Assembly: GCA_018648265.1 (NCBI GenBank)
Contig: JABGRN010000065.1
Location: 1-33,559 of the forward strand
Direction of reading: 5' to 3'
Length of the DNA stretch: 33,559 bases
Origin: Prolixibacteraceae bacterium
GTDB lineage: Bacteria; Bacteroidota; Bacteroidia; Bacteroidales; Prolixibacteraceae
Each line of letters opens with the position of its first letter. The stretch's first letter is position 1. Below are positions 16,383 to 25,723 of this stretch, piece after piece. The position numbers and the translations under genes were made by a program. The notes under the pieces are model-generated. The model was given only the letters and a program-made list of their open reading frames with translations. It did not search any database and had not been told where the DNA came from.

Positions 16383-16422
16383 TACTTAAGTTTAAAATAC
16401 AATCAAATAAAATAGAAATTCT

Positions 16423-17103
16423 ATGAGCAATTTTTTATTGGCATCAATTGGCCGAAAATTTCTGATGAGTATTACCGGGCTTTTCCTGTTAATGTTTATT
16501 GGAGTTCATTTGGCCATAAACCTGTTATTGATTTTTGATGACAGCGGTGAACTTTTTAACGTGGGAGCACATTTTATGGCCTCAAATCCGGCCATAAAAA
16601 TTATGGAACCTCTTTTAGGTTTAGGGTTTTTGATTCATATTTTGTGGTCGTTTGTTTTGGAATACCAAAACTGGAAAGCACGTCCGGTAAAGTATAACAA
16701 AAAAGATCGGGGAGGATCAAGTACGTGGGCATCGCGTAATATGCTTATTCTTGGGGCATTAATTTTGGTTTTTCTTGTCATCCACATAATTAATTTTTTC
16801 TGGGTGATTAAGTTTAATCCTCATTCAATGCAAACGGTTACAATTGGAGGAACTGTAATGGAAGATGCATACACTTTGGTTGCCGATTTGTTTAAAGCAA
16901 GTATTGTGTACGACATTTTTTACGTATTTGGCGGGGTATTGCTTGGAATTCATTTAACACATGGATTCTGGTCGGCTTTTCAAACCCTGGGATTAAATAA
17001 TAAAAACTGGATGAAACGTTTGCAGTTTTTAGCCATGGTTTACGCAGTGATAGTTGCTGTTGGATTTTCGGTAATCCCACTTTATTTCCTTATTAAATTT
17101 TAA
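16423..17103 (+). CDS. sdhC: Succinate dehydrogenase/fumarate reductase cytochrome b subunit
   Basis: The membrane anchor of complex II, 226 residues with five hydrophobic helices (about 12-36, 58-82, 106-128, 158-180 and 200-224). Histidines placed inside helices are His29 (GVHLAIN), His72 (LIHILW), His121 (VIHIINFFW) and His177 (GIHLTH), which fit the ligands of a diheme, single-subunit anchor of the B type. It passes electrons between quinone and the iron-sulfur subunit. It is the first gene of an sdhCAB operon, 19 bases before sdhA. Confidence 0.93.
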   Translation: MSNFLLASIGRKFLMSITGLFLLMFIGVHLAINLLLIFDDSGELFNVGAHFMASNPAIKIMEPLLGLGFLIHILWSFVLEYQNWKARPVKYNKKDRGGSSTWASRNMLILGALILVFLVIHIINFFWVIKFNPHSMQTVTIGGTVMEDAYTLVADLFKASIVYDIFYVFGGVLLGIHLTHGFWSAFQTLGLNNKNWMKRLQFLAMVYAVIVAVGFSVIPLYFLIKF

Positions 17104-17122
17104 CATAAAAAAGGATTTGGTT

Positions 17123-19063
17123 ATGAGTATATTAGAATCAAAAATTCCTGAAGGCCCTTTGGCTGAAAAATGGAACAAACATAAAGCCAGCATCAAGGTT
17201 GTGAGCCCGGCAAATAAGCGAAAGTTAGAGGTTATTGTAATAGGGACCGGATTAGGCGGTGCATCGGCAGCAGCTTCTTTGGCAGAACTTGGATACAAGG
17301 TAAAATCATTTTGCTATCAGGATAGTCCACGTCGTGCACATTCAATCGCAGCGCAGGGCGGAATCAATGCTGCAAAAAATTATCAAAATGATAATGATTC
17401 AGTTTTTAGACTGTTTCACGATACAATTAAAGGAGGTGACTATCGTTCGCGAGAAGCTAACGTTTACAGGTTAGCTGAGGTTTCCCCAAATATTATTGAC
17501 CAGTGTGTTGCACAGGGTGTTCCTTTTGGACGAGAATATGGAGGATTGTTAGCAAACCGCTCGTTTGGAGGTGTTTTGGTAAGCCGTACTTTTTATGCAC
17601 GCGGACAAACAGGTCAGCAACTTTTAATTGGTGCTTACCAGGCATTAAATCGCCAAATTTCGAAAGGGAATGTAGAAATGTACAATCGCCACGAAATGCT
17701 GGATGTTGTAAAAATTGATGGTAAAGCAAGAGGGATTGTTGCCCGCGATTTAATTACCGGAGAAATCAAACGATTCGGGGCACACGCTGTGGTCGTTGCA
17801 TCGGGTGGTTATGGAAATGTGTTTTTCCTTTCAACAATGGCAATGGGAAGTAATGGATCCGCCGCATGGCAATGTTATAAGAAAGGTGCTTTTATGGCAA
17901 ACCCATCTTTTGTACAAATTCATCCAACCTGTATTCCGGTTCACGGAGATCAGCAATCGAAACTTACTTTAATGTCCGAATCGTTGAGAAACGATGGACG
18001 TGTTTGGGTTCCAAAAAAATCAGAAGATGCTAAAAAATTACAATCAGGGGAAATAGGGGCAAATGATATCAGTGAGGAAGATCGTGATTATTATTTGGAA
18101 AGAAGATACCCATCGTATGGGAACCTTGTTCCGAGAGATGTAGCATCGCGAGCAGCAAAAGAACGTTGCGACGAGGGTTATGGTGTAAATTCTGAAGGAA
18201 AAGCCGTTTTTCTCGATTTCAGGGATGCAATTGAAAGATTGGGTAAAAATGTAATTGAAGCCCGCTATGGTAACCTATTCCAGATGTACGAAAAAATAAC
18301 CGACGTTGACCCGTACAAACAACCAATGATGATTTATCCTGCTATCCACTATTCTATGGGAGGAACCTGGGTAGATTACAATCTGATGAGTACCATTCCT
18401 GGTTTGTATTCCATTGGAGAAGCGAATTTTTCAGATCATGGAGGAAACCGTTTGGGAGCTTCTGCTTTGATGCAGGGTTTGGCCGATGGTTATTTTATTC
18501 TTCCTTATACAATCGGAGATTATTTAGCAGATGAAATAATGACTCCCAAAACGGATGTGAGTGCGCCGGAATTTGAAGAAGTTGAAAAAGAAGTGATTGG
18601 CAGGTTAGAGAAACTTTATAATATTAAAGGAACAAAAACTGTCGATTATTTTCATAAAAAATTGGGGCAGGTAATGTGGGATCATGCCGGGATGTCGCGA
18701 AATGCAGAAGGATTAACAAAGGCAATTTCTATGATTCAGGAGATTCGTAAAGATTTCTGGAAAGACGTAAAAGTAACTGGAGAAATGGACAACCTGAACC
18801 CAGAACTTGAAAAGGCAAGTCGTTTGGCTGATTTCCTTGATATTGGAGAATTGATGGTACGCGATGCCCTGAACCGAAATGAATCGTGCGGCGGGCATTT
18901 CCGCGAAGAATCGGTTACCGAAGATGGCGAAGCAAAACGCGATGATAAAAACTTTGCCAATGCTTCGTGCTGGGAATTCAAAGGAGAAACCGAGGAACCT
19001 GTTCTTCATATAGAAGATTTAGTATTTGAGAATGTGAAATTGACTCAGAGGAGTTATAAGTAG
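17123..19063 (+). CDS. sdhA: Succinate dehydrogenase/fumarate reductase flavoprotein subunit
   Basis: The 646-residue catalytic subunit oxidises succinate or reduces fumarate. The FAD-binding GTGLGG (41-46) is near the N terminus, and His73 in [14 protein letters not shown] is the covalent FAD attachment site. Active-site segments [26 protein letters not shown] and the catalytic arginine in [15 protein letters not shown] follow, as does the [14 protein letters not shown] block. ATG 17123 is chosen because an AAGGA Shine-Dalgarno site lies 7 bases upstream; a TTG six bases earlier is less likely. The direction of the reaction in vivo cannot be decided from sequence. Confidence 0.96.
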   Translation: MSILESKIPEGPLAEKWNKHKASIKVVSPANKRKLEVIVIGTGLGGASAAASLAELGYKVKSFCYQDSPRRAHSIAAQGGINAAKNYQNDNDSVFRLFHDTIKGGDYRSREANVYRLAEVSPNIIDQCVAQGVPFGREYGGLLANRSFGGVLVSRTFYARGQTGQQLLIGAYQALNRQISKGNVEMYNRHEMLDVVKIDGKARGIVARDLITGEIKRFGAHAVVVASGGYGNVFFLSTMAMGSNGSAAWQCYKKGAFMANPSFVQIHPTCIPVHGDQQSKLTLMSESLRNDGRVWVPKKSEDAKKLQSGEIGANDISEEDRDYYLERRYPSYGNLVPRDVASRAAKERCDEGYGVNSEGKAVFLDFRDAIERLGKNVIEARYGNLFQMYEKITDVDPYKQPMMIYPAIHYSMGGTWVDYNLMSTIPGLYSIGEANFSDHGGNRLGASALMQGLADGYFILPYTIGDYLADEIMTPKTDVSAPEFEEVEKEVIGRLEKLYNIKGTKTVDYFHKKLGQVMWDHAGMSRNAEGLTKAISMIQEIRKDFWKDVKVTGEMDNLNPELEKASRLADFLDIGELMVRDALNRNESCGGHFREESVTEDGEAKRDDKNFANASCWEFKGETEEPVLHIEDLVFENVKLTQRSYK

Positions 19064-19085
19064 TATGTAATATAGTAGTTAGTCG

Positions 19086-19120
19086 TAAGAAATTTCTTAT
19101 CTCACTACTCACTACTACTA
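19086..19120. repeat. Palindrome and heptamer repeat between sdhA and sdhB
   Basis: A perfect 14-base palindrome taagaaatttctta (19086-19099) is followed by two 7-base units ctcacta (19101-19114) and a ctacta stretch. The tagtagttagt on the left (19073-19083) can pair with the right side, giving a longer imperfect hairpin in the sdhA-sdhB spacer. Confidence 0.5.
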
Positions 19121-19139
19121 ATCTAAAATCGAAAATAAA

Positions 19140-19901
19140 ATGGCTGATAAAATTCTTAAAAAACTCAATATAAAAGTCTGGAGACAAAACAGAGCTTCGG
19201 AAAAGGGGAAATTTGAAACTTACAAAATAGAAAATGTCTCAACCGGGTCGTCCTTCCTCGAAATGATGGATATTTTGAATAATGACCTTATTGAAAAAGG
19301 AATTGACCCAATTGCTTATGACCACGATTGCCGCGAAGGGATTTGTGGAATATGTAGCTTGTATATTAATGGACGGCCACACGGACCGGATACTGAAGTA
19401 ACAACATGTCAGTTGCACATGCGTAAGTTTAAAGAAGGAGAAACCATTGTTATTGAACCATGGCGTGCTGCTGCATTCCCGGTAATAAAAGATCTCGTGG
19501 TTGATCGTATAGCTTTTGAAAAAATTCTTCAGGCAGGAGGATTTGTATCGGTAAATACAGGTGGAGTACCCGAAGCAAATTCAATTCCGGTTGCTTATGA
19601 TGATGCTGAAGAATCAATGGATGCAGCGTCGTGTATTGGTTGCGGGGCTTGCGTAGCTGCCTGTAAAAATTCATCGGCGATGTTGTTTGTTTCAGCAAAA
19701 ATTTCGCATTTGGCAAAATTGCCTCAAGGTAAAATTGAAGCAAAACAACGTGCCCGTAATATGGTAGCAAAAATGGATGAACTTGGTTTTGGTGGTTGTA
19801 CCAATACCGGTGCCTGCGAAGTGGAATGCCCCAAAAGCATCTCGATTACAAATATTGCCCGTTTAAATAGGGAGTATTTGGTGGCGAGGATTAGTGAATA
19901 A
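19140..19901 (+). CDS. sdhB: Succinate dehydrogenase/fumarate reductase iron-sulfur subunit
   Basis: The 253-residue electron-transfer subunit of complex II. The [2Fe-2S] ligands are in [16 protein letters not shown] (Cys64, Cys69, Cys72) with Cys90; the [4Fe-4S] ligands are [11 protein letters not shown] (165-175); the [3Fe-4S] region is [15 protein letters not shown] (Cys220, Cys226, Cys230) together with the last cysteine of the ferredoxin motif. It links the flavin in SdhA to the hemes and quinone in SdhC. It ends the sdhCAB operon, just before a strong terminator. Confidence 0.96.
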   Translation: MADKILKKLNIKVWRQNRASEKGKFETYKIENVSTGSSFLEMMDILNNDLIEKGIDPIAYDHDCREGICGICSLYINGRPHGPDTEVTTCQLHMRKFKEGETIVIEPWRAAAFPVIKDLVVDRIAFEKILQAGGFVSVNTGGVPEANSIPVAYDDAEESMDAASCIGCGACVAACKNSSAMLFVSAKISHLAKLPQGKIEAKQRARNMVAKMDELGFGGCTNTGACEVECPKSISITNIARLNREYLVARISE

Positions 19902-19928
19902 AGATGATTCAAAAAGAAAATATTAAAA

Positions 19929-19959
19929 GCCTTCCTGTATGTTACGGGAAGGCCTTTTT
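19929..19959 (+). terminator. Rho-independent terminator of sdhCAB
   Basis: An 11-bp stem gccttcctgta/tacgggaaggc with one wobble pair and a 3-nt loop (19929-19953) is followed by five T residues (19955-19959), 28 bases after the sdhB stop. Confidence 0.9.
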
Positions 19960-20161
19960 AGAAGATTGTTCTTGACTTTATAGTCTGCATTCAAAATAAA
20001 AAACAATATCACAATCGGTGCACGATAAAATGCAAATAAGTAATTATGAAGGTTGTACAATTTGTTTGATTTTTTTATATTTTTAATCCACACCCATTTG
20101 TGAACAAAACAACAGGCGAACAAAGAATTTCAAGGGCAGATTTTGTATATTCGCCCACATT

Positions 20162-20902
20162 ATGCCTTACAGAAGATTACCGACAACCGACAAAGCCCGA
20201 CAACGTGCAATTGACACTGCAATAAATATAGCCACTAAAAAAACCAGCTCCGAACTAGCCTTTTCAAAAAGCACTTTAGATGAATTACATAACATAAATT
20301 CTTTGTTTCAAAATGTATTTAAGCAATATAAATTTGACATTAAAATTCAGGCCGATAAAAACAAAGATTACAAGGCATCGCTGGAAACTGCAAAAATGTA
20401 TGTTTCTCATTTTATACAGGTTTTATTTCTGACCAACGAAAGAGGCGAAATTAACGGGGGTATTAAATTTTATGGCGAATTGGAAAATTTTAATGGGAAA
20501 GTACCGGTATTAAATTCAGAAGAAGAAATTTTGAAATGGGGAAAAGTTATTATTGAAGGCGAACAAAAAAGGATACAAAACGGGGGGAGCGCAATTTATA
20601 ATCCATCGATTGCCCTGGTAAAAATTAAAGTAGAAAACTTTAAAGATACCGCTATATTTCAAAATAACCTGAAACGAAACACCCAGCGTTCACAACAAAA
20701 AATGAAAGAATTGCGTAAATCTGCAAACGATTTTATCAGCCGTTTATGGACAGAAATTGAAGATAACATACAAACTGGCCCACCTAAAATAAAAAGGCAA
20801 TTGTCGCAGGAATACGGTATTGTTTATGTTTTCAGAAGAAAAGAAAAAAAGCATTTACAATCGGAAGAATTACAACAGGATTTACTTTTTAAATTTGGTT
20901 AA
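20162..20902 (+). CDS. Hypothetical protein beginning MPYRRLPTTD
   Basis: A 246-residue soluble, basic and lysine-rich protein with no signal peptide, membrane segment or cysteine. The N-terminal MPYRRLPTTDKARQRAI is a conserved-looking start that I associate with uncharacterised Bacteroidetes proteins. Helical segments dominate, for example residues 25-60 and 165-205 (QQKMKELRKSANDFISRLW). It follows the sdhCAB terminator by 202 bases and is convergent with the CPBP protease gene. No function can be assigned. Confidence 0.75.
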   Translation: MPYRRLPTTDKARQRAIDTAINIATKKTSSELAFSKSTLDELHNINSLFQNVFKQYKFDIKIQADKNKDYKASLETAKMYVSHFIQVLFLTNERGEINGGIKFYGELENFNGKVPVLNSEEEILKWGKVIIEGEQKRIQNGGSAIYNPSIALVKIKVENFKDTAIFQNNLKRNTQRSQQKMKELRKSANDFISRLWTEIEDNIQTGPPKIKRQLSQEYGIVYVFRRKEKKHLQSEELQQDLLFKFG

Positions 20903-20941
20903 TACCGATTATCTAACAGCTCATTTCAAAATTGAATTGGT

Positions 20942-21883
20942 TTAACTGGTCTGTTCAACTGTCATATTCTCGTTAACATTTTGCCGTTTAATCATCCACA
21001 TAAAAATAACAACCAATAAAAGGCTTATTGCTGCCAAGTAATAACTCCCATTGCTTGACCCGATTTCTTCAACTTCGGGATTTAACATATTTTTATCTAT
21101 CATAAACATTGCAATTACTGCTAAAGCGTTATTTAGGAAGTGTGCAATAATCGGCAACCACATTGATCCTCCCCAAACCAGCATGTAACCAAACAAAACT
21201 CCGAGGAACATGCGGGGCACAAAGCCATAAAATTGCAAATGTAGGGCACTAAAAAGTATCGCCGAAATCCAGATTCCCCGGTGGTGGTTTTTTGTCATAT
21301 TTGTAAAAATACGTTGGATCACACCACGAAAAAGCAACTCTTCGCCAATGGCAGGCAAAAAGGCAATCATAAATATATTAAATAGCAATGCACCCACAGA
21401 ATCTACTTTCAGAAAAGCTTCAGTAATTACTGCCGCCTTTTCCTCAGCATTTTTCATCCAACTTTCAATTCCGGAAAGCCATCCGGGGAATTGCATTTTT
21501 GCATTTATTTCTCCAATAAAATTGATAAATGGTGCGGCGAAAAATGCTATTACAAAAACCAATAAAAGCGAAGAAACAGCAAACTGTTTATTAAGATAAA
21601 GGTACTCGGTAAATTGCCCATAAAATAACCAACCCAAAATTAGTGGTGGCACAATAAATAACCCGATGGATTGAACCACCTGGAAATATTTTAAAACAAA
21701 AATAGTTTCCGCATCGTTAAAATCATTTAACAACGATAAGTTCATAACTGGTTCGAGCCCAAAAAGTGGGATAGCAATTATTAGCGACAAAACCATAAAT
21801 GCCAGAAAACTTACAATAATTACAAACACAGAAAACATAAGTTGCGGGAATGGTTTCATCCCACGGAAAGCAGTAAAAGCCAT
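20942..21883 (-). CDS. CPBP family intramembrane metalloprotease
   Basis: A 313-residue membrane protein with about eight hydrophobic segments. The CPBP (CAAX protease/Abi) motifs are all present: EELLFR (Glu181, Glu182, Arg186), FSALH (His215) and HFLNN (His248, Asn252). Such proteins are intramembrane proteases; bacterial substrates are mostly unknown, with roles proposed in envelope processing and bacteriocin immunity. It stands alone here, between a hypothetical gene and a DUF1080 lipoprotein. Confidence 0.9.
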   Translation of the reverse strand: MAFTAFRGMKPFPQLMFSVFVIIVSFLAFMVLSLIIAIPLFGLEPVMNLSLLNDFNDAETIFVLKYFQVVQSIGLFIVPPLILGWLFYGQFTEYLYLNKQFAVSSLLLVFVIAFFAAPFINFIGEINAKMQFPGWLSGIESWMKNAEEKAAVITEAFLKVDSVGALLFNIFMIAFLPAIGEELLFRGVIQRIFTNMTKNHHRGIWISAILFSALHLQFYGFVPRMFLGVLFGYMLVWGGSMWLPIIAHFLNNALAVIAMFMIDKNMLNPEVEEIGSSNGSYYLAAISLLLVVIFMWMIKRQNVNENMTVEQTS

Positions 21884-22013
21884 TTTAAAAATTTATTTTG
21901 GGCAAAGATAGTTTTTTATAAAGAACGGAAACGCGCCATATTTCCCTTTATTCCTATTGATTCACAAATCAATTACTCTTTTTTATAGGATCCCTTTTTT
22001 AGAAGAAATAAAT

Positions 22014-22733
22014 TTACAATTCCCTTATTTTAATGTTTCGGAATATTGTTAAACCACCGTGATCCTGCAAACCAATATGACCATTTTTTGAAGCTCCGTA
22101 ATGAGGCATATCTTTCCATTTACTGGTTTCTTTCAATGCTTTCCATTCATCTGTCCACAAATCGTATTCAACCACCTTTTTCCCATTTAACCAGTTTTCA
22201 ACACGTGGATTATTAACTACAATTTTTGTTTTATTCCACTCATCCAATGGCTTTACTTTTACATTCTGCGGAACATGCATTGCATAATTTGACCCCGAAT
22301 ATTGGTGGGCTTCCAATTCTGTGGGCCAACCATTATCGTCAATCAACTGGTATTCTGGCCCGGATTCATAAATGGCATTTACAATTCCTTCCTGTACATG
22401 AAAAAACACACCTGAGTTACTTTCTGGTGCGACTTTCCATTCAAGGCATAATTCAAAATTTTCGTATTGCTTTTTTGTGATGATATCGCCACCGTGGTCG
22501 GAGCCAACACCTGAGTTGTGTAATTCGCCATCCACAATCTTCCATCCTGTCACTTCGCCCCCGTTAAAAGTTTTCCAATTGTCTGTCGATTTGCCATCGA
22601 ACAATAATTCCCAACCTTCTTTAATCTCCTTTTTTGAAAGTGTATTTAGTTTATTTTCATCTTTTTTCCCTGAAGAACAAGAAAATAACGTAGCAATTAT
22701 TGCAATTAAAAACAGGTGGCTTAAATTTTTCAT
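22014..22733 (-). CDS. DUF1080 (3-keto-disaccharide hydrolase-like) lipoprotein
   Basis: A 239-residue lipoprotein with signal peptide ending TLFSC (Cys19 lipidated). The rest is a DUF1080 concanavalin-like beta-sandwich, recognised from EGWELLFDGKSTDNW (39-53), the GDIITKKQYENFELCLEW block, SNSGVFFHV, and the C-terminal GHIGLQDHGG and FRNIKIREL. Some family members hydrolyse 3-keto-glycosides and are common in polysaccharide-degrading Bacteroidetes and Planctomycetes. No keto-sugar dehydrogenase gene is next to it in this window, though a sulfatase lies 3 kb away. Confidence 0.88.
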   Translation of the reverse strand: MKNLSHLFLIAIIATLFSCSSGKKDENKLNTLSKKEIKEGWELLFDGKSTDNWKTFNGGEVTGWKIVDGELHNSGVGSDHGGDIITKKQYENFELCLEWKVAPESNSGVFFHVQEGIVNAIYESGPEYQLIDDNGWPTELEAHQYSGSNYAMHVPQNVKVKPLDEWNKTKIVVNNPRVENWLNGKKVVEYDLWTDEWKALKETSKWKDMPHYGASKNGHIGLQDHGGLTIFRNIKIREL

Positions 22734-23148
22734 AATAAGTGGTTTTAAGTATTTTAATTATAAAAGTACAAATTCATATTTAATTTAGGTTTATGTAGTA
22801 CTTTTTTGAAACATTGTTATTGAATTTAAACGATTTCAAATTAACTTTAGCAGATAAGTGGAATTTTTAATGGATTAAATAAGTTTTTAACTCTTGTCTT
22901 AGCAACTAGTTAGTGTCTGTCCATAATGTCGTCAATTTTTGAAATGAAGCACCAAATAACAAAACACAAAAAACAAATAAATCCCAAATATCAGTGTTCA
23001 AATTCCCAAAACCGTTTTGTAAATTGAGATTTCGATCATTGTTAATTATTTGTATTTTGATGCTTGTAAATTGAGATTTTTATTATTTATATTGAATTTA
23101 GACTATAAAGACAGACTATAGTTAGATTTTGTTTGGGCAATTATTTTA
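22734..23148. repeat. Gene-free region with direct repeats upstream of the NfeD locus
   Basis: No gene is seen in this AT-rich stretch. It holds a 16-base direct repeat ttgtaaattgagattt (23017-23032 and 23064-23079, 47 bases apart), a 7-base repeat gactata (23101-23107 and 23114-23120) and the first copy of a 9-base repeat tttgggcaa (23132-23140; second copy 23149-23157). Confidence 0.55.
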
Positions 23149-23180
23149 TTTGGGCAAAGTTCAAAATAAACCTAAATTAG
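23149..23180 (+). promoter_or_regulatory. Possible promoter of the nfeD-lytTR/nfeD/SPFH locus
   Basis: TTTG (23149-23152), a 20-nt spacer and TAAATTAG (23173-23180, one mismatch to TAnnTTTG) lie 67 bases before the start. The -33 element is inside the second tttgggcaa repeat, so a protein binding that repeat would affect this promoter. Confidence 0.4.
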
Positions 23181-23246
23181 GGAAATACAGATGATTGAAA
23201 AAAGTATAATAATTTATTCAAAAAAATAACAACAAAGAAAAAATAA

Positions 23247-24080
23247 ATGGAATTTGAAATTTGGCATTATTGGGTTTTAGCTGCGATCCTGTTTTTTATT
23301 TTAGAGATTTTTGTCCCTTCATTTTTAATGGCAAGTATTGGGGTTGGCTGTGTTTTTGGATTTCTGGGTGCAGTGCTGGGAGGATCTTTAACATTACAGT
23401 TGATACTTTTTATTATTGGAACATTGGTAGGTTTTATAGGTATAAAACCAGTAATGAAAAAGTACGCCTATAGGCAAAAATCACTTAAAACAAATGCCAG
23501 CGGACTTGTTGGCCGTATCGGAAAAGTTATAGAAGTAATTGACGAAAATATGAATACCGGGTGTGTAGGCATCGATGGCGATCAGTGGAAAAGTATTACT
23601 CTTTCAAAAGAAATTATCCCGGTAAATGAAAGAGTACGAGTCGTAAGTCTCGACAGTATTGTTTTAACTGTTGAGCTACTTGAAGAAAATCATCCACATA
23701 AAATTAATGAATCAGAAATCCCGGTTAAAAATGAAAAGGAAAGATTGACCATAAAAATTGGCAGTAAAACTTTTTTTATTGGTTTAAGCGAAATTGCGTT
23801 TTTATATTCTACAAATAAAATTACATACATTGTAACATTCGAAGGCAAACAATACATTCACGATATGTCGTTAGAAATGTTAAATGATTTTTTGCCCGAC
23901 GAAAAGTTCTTCCGTGCCAATCGACAATTCATCGTTACCCGAAATGTAGTTTCGGAAATAAAACCAACAGATAATGGCAAATTAAGCATTCTACTGAATG
24001 TTAGCAATGGATTCCCCAACCGCATTTCGGTAAGCCGTTTAAAGGCTGCCGCATTTCGGGAATGGATAAAAAGGGGATAA
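23247..24080 (+). CDS. NfeD-like membrane protein fused to a C-terminal LytTR DNA-binding domain
   Basis: The 277-residue protein starts with NfeD-type hydrophobic helices (about 8-28, 29-47 and 50-68), then an NfeD beta-barrel domain (about 81-145; KTNASGLVGRIGKV, IDGDQWKS, SIVLTVE). After a polar linker (146-164) comes a LytTR domain (about 165-275): SEIAFLYSTNKITYIV, SLEMLNDFL, FFRANRQFIV and ISVSRLK are typical of Bacteroidetes LytTR regulators. The domain should bind DNA while tethered to the membrane. The N-terminal part is a clear paralogue of the next gene, which lacks the LytTR part. I know of no described NfeD-LytTR protein. Confidence 0.88.
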   Translation: MEFEIWHYWVLAAILFFILEIFVPSFLMASIGVGCVFGFLGAVLGGSLTLQLILFIIGTLVGFIGIKPVMKKYAYRQKSLKTNASGLVGRIGKVIEVIDENMNTGCVGIDGDQWKSITLSKEIIPVNERVRVVSLDSIVLTVELLEENHPHKINESEIPVKNEKERLTIKIGSKTFFIGLSEIAFLYSTNKITYIVTFEGKQYIHDMSLEMLNDFLPDEKFFRANRQFIVTRNVVSEIKPTDNGKLSILLNVSNGFPNRISVSRLKAAAFREWIKRG

Positions 24081-24203
24081 AGTGGACGAAATATTTTTAT
24101 CCGGGTTTTTATATCAGTTCAGAAGAAACGACTACAGAATATTTTTATAGTAAGGCCGTCGGTACTAATTTTGAAAAGTAATAATCAAAAAAAAACAAAA
24201 GTA

Positions 24204-24647
24204 ATGGAATTTGAACTCTGGCACATTTGGTTACTGATTGCCTTAATATCATTTATCATGGAAATATTTATTCCTTCGTTTGTTCTATTTAATTTTGGGG
24301 TTGGAGCCCTGTTTGGATCGCTGGCAGCTGGATTAAATCTTTCGCTCGAATGGCAGATTGTCCTTTTTTCAAGCGCGACTTTAATGAGTTTTTTCCTTGT
24401 CAGGCCCATTATGAAAAAATACGCTTACAAACGGTCCGATGGATTTAAAACAAACATCGATGCAATGGTGGGCCGACATGCACAAGTTACCGAAGAAATA
24501 AACAATGAAAACAACCGGGGCCTTGTTTCGCTTGATGGCGATATTTGGCAGGCGCGCTCTCAAAACAACGAAGTAATCCCGAAAGGAACCCTCGTTGAAA
24601 TTATTCAAATTAACAGTATCGTTTTAATTGTAAACAAATCATCTTAA
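24204..24647 (+). CDS. NfeD family membrane protein
   Basis: A 147-residue short-form NfeD protein with three hydrophobic helices (about 8-68) and a C-terminal OB-like domain (about 80-143). NfeD proteins partner with SPFH/stomatin proteins in membrane microdomains. It aligns along its whole length with the N-terminal half of the preceding gene (shared MEFE-WH-W, EIF-PSF, MKKYAY, KTN, VGR, DGD-W and SIVL). ATG 24204 is chosen because it matches the paralogue's start; a TTG at 24171 opens the frame but adds unmatched residues. It ends 11 bases before the SPFH gene. Confidence 0.88.
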   Translation: MEFELWHIWLLIALISFIMEIFIPSFVLFNFGVGALFGSLAAGLNLSLEWQIVLFSSATLMSFFLVRPIMKKYAYKRSDGFKTNIDAMVGRHAQVTEEINNENNRGLVSLDGDIWQARSQNNEVIPKGTLVEIIQINSIVLIVNKSS

Positions 24648-24658
24648 AACAAAAAACA

Positions 24659-25639
24659 ATGAATCCAACAATTTTAATTTTAATTCTTCTTGCCGTCTTT
24701 GTAATTATTTTTGCAGCCACAGGTATTCGTATTGTCCAACAATCGCAAACAATATTAATCGAGCGGCTGGGTAAATACCACCGCACCCTTTCATCGGGAA
24801 TTAATATCATAATTCCTATAATCGATGTTCCGAGAAAAATTACCTGGCGATACATCCGTGAGGATTTCGATGGGCGAAAAATTGTAATGTTCAAAACAAA
24901 AGACCGCATCGACCTGCGCGAAACAGTTTACGATTTCCCAAAACAAAACGTAATTACACGCGATAATGTAGGGACTGAAATAAATGCACTTCTTTATTTT
25001 CAAATAATGGATCCAATTAAGGCAGTGTATGAAATCGAAAATTTACCCGATGCCATTGAAAAACTAACTCAAACCACTTTAAGGAATGTGATTGGGGAAC
25101 TTGATTTAGACGGAACATTGACATCGCGTGATACAATTAATACCAAATTGCGGATTATTCTTGATGAAGCTACAAATAAGTGGGGAGTTAAAGTAAACCG
25201 TGTTGAACTGCAGGATATTAATCCTCCCCGCGATATTCGTGATGCCATGGAAAAACAGATGCGGGCAGAACGCGACCGAAGGGCAAAAATCCTGGAAGCA
25301 GAAGGTTTAAAGCGCGCCCAGATCCTTGAAGCAGAAGGTTATAAAGAATCTCAAATAAACCAGGCAGAAGGAGAAAAACAAGGTCAGATTTTAATTGCCG
25401 AAGGCGATGCTCAGGCCAGAATCAGGCGGGCAGAAGGTGAGGCGGAAGCTATTTTGAAAGTTACTGATGCAGTGGCTAAAAACGGAGACCCAATTAATTA
25501 CCTGGTAGCAATGAAATATTTAGAAACATTTAAAGAAATGGTAAGCGGAGAAAATAATAAAACTGTTTACCTGCCTTACGAAGCCAGCGGAATTTTAAGT
25601 TCTATTGGAGGTATAAAAGACCTATTAAAAGGTTCATAA
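24659..25639 (+). CDS. SPFH/band 7 (stomatin/QmcA-like) membrane protein
   Basis: A 326-residue protein with an N-terminal membrane segment (about 4-22), an SPFH domain (about 25-195; RIVQQSQTILIERLGKY, NVITRDNV, LRNVIGELDLD) and an EA-rich helical region with five 11-residue repeats built on ILEAEG (about 211-264). Such proteins oligomerise and organise membrane microdomains, often with NfeD partners, as the two upstream genes suggest. It is transcribed with the adjacent nfeD and ends at a bidirectional terminator. Confidence 0.93.
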   Translation: MNPTILILILLAVFVIIFAATGIRIVQQSQTILIERLGKYHRTLSSGINIIIPIIDVPRKITWRYIREDFDGRKIVMFKTKDRIDLRETVYDFPKQNVITRDNVGTEINALLYFQIMDPIKAVYEIENLPDAIEKLTQTTLRNVIGELDLDGTLTSRDTINTKLRIILDEATNKWGVKVNRVELQDINPPRDIRDAMEKQMRAERDRRAKILEAEGLKRAQILEAEGYKESQINQAEGEKQGQILIAEGDAQARIRRAEGEAEAILKVTDAVAKNGDPINYLVAMKYLETFKEMVSGENNKTVYLPYEASGILSSIGGIKDLLKGS

Positions 25640-25669
25640 CAGGAACTGGATTTTCTAAATCTATCAAAA

Positions 25670-25701
25670 AAGACCCGCTCTTTTGAAAGAGAACGGGTCT
25701 T
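25670..25701. terminator. Bidirectional terminator between the SPFH gene and the sulfatase gene
   Basis: aagacccg (25670-25677) and cgggtctt (25694-25701) form an 8-bp stem extended by ctctt/aagag. On the minus strand it is followed by six T residues, a strong terminator for the sulfatase; on the plus strand the T-rich tail is less regular. Confidence 0.85.
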
Positions 25702-25723
25702 CTATTTTTATTGAATGATACTT

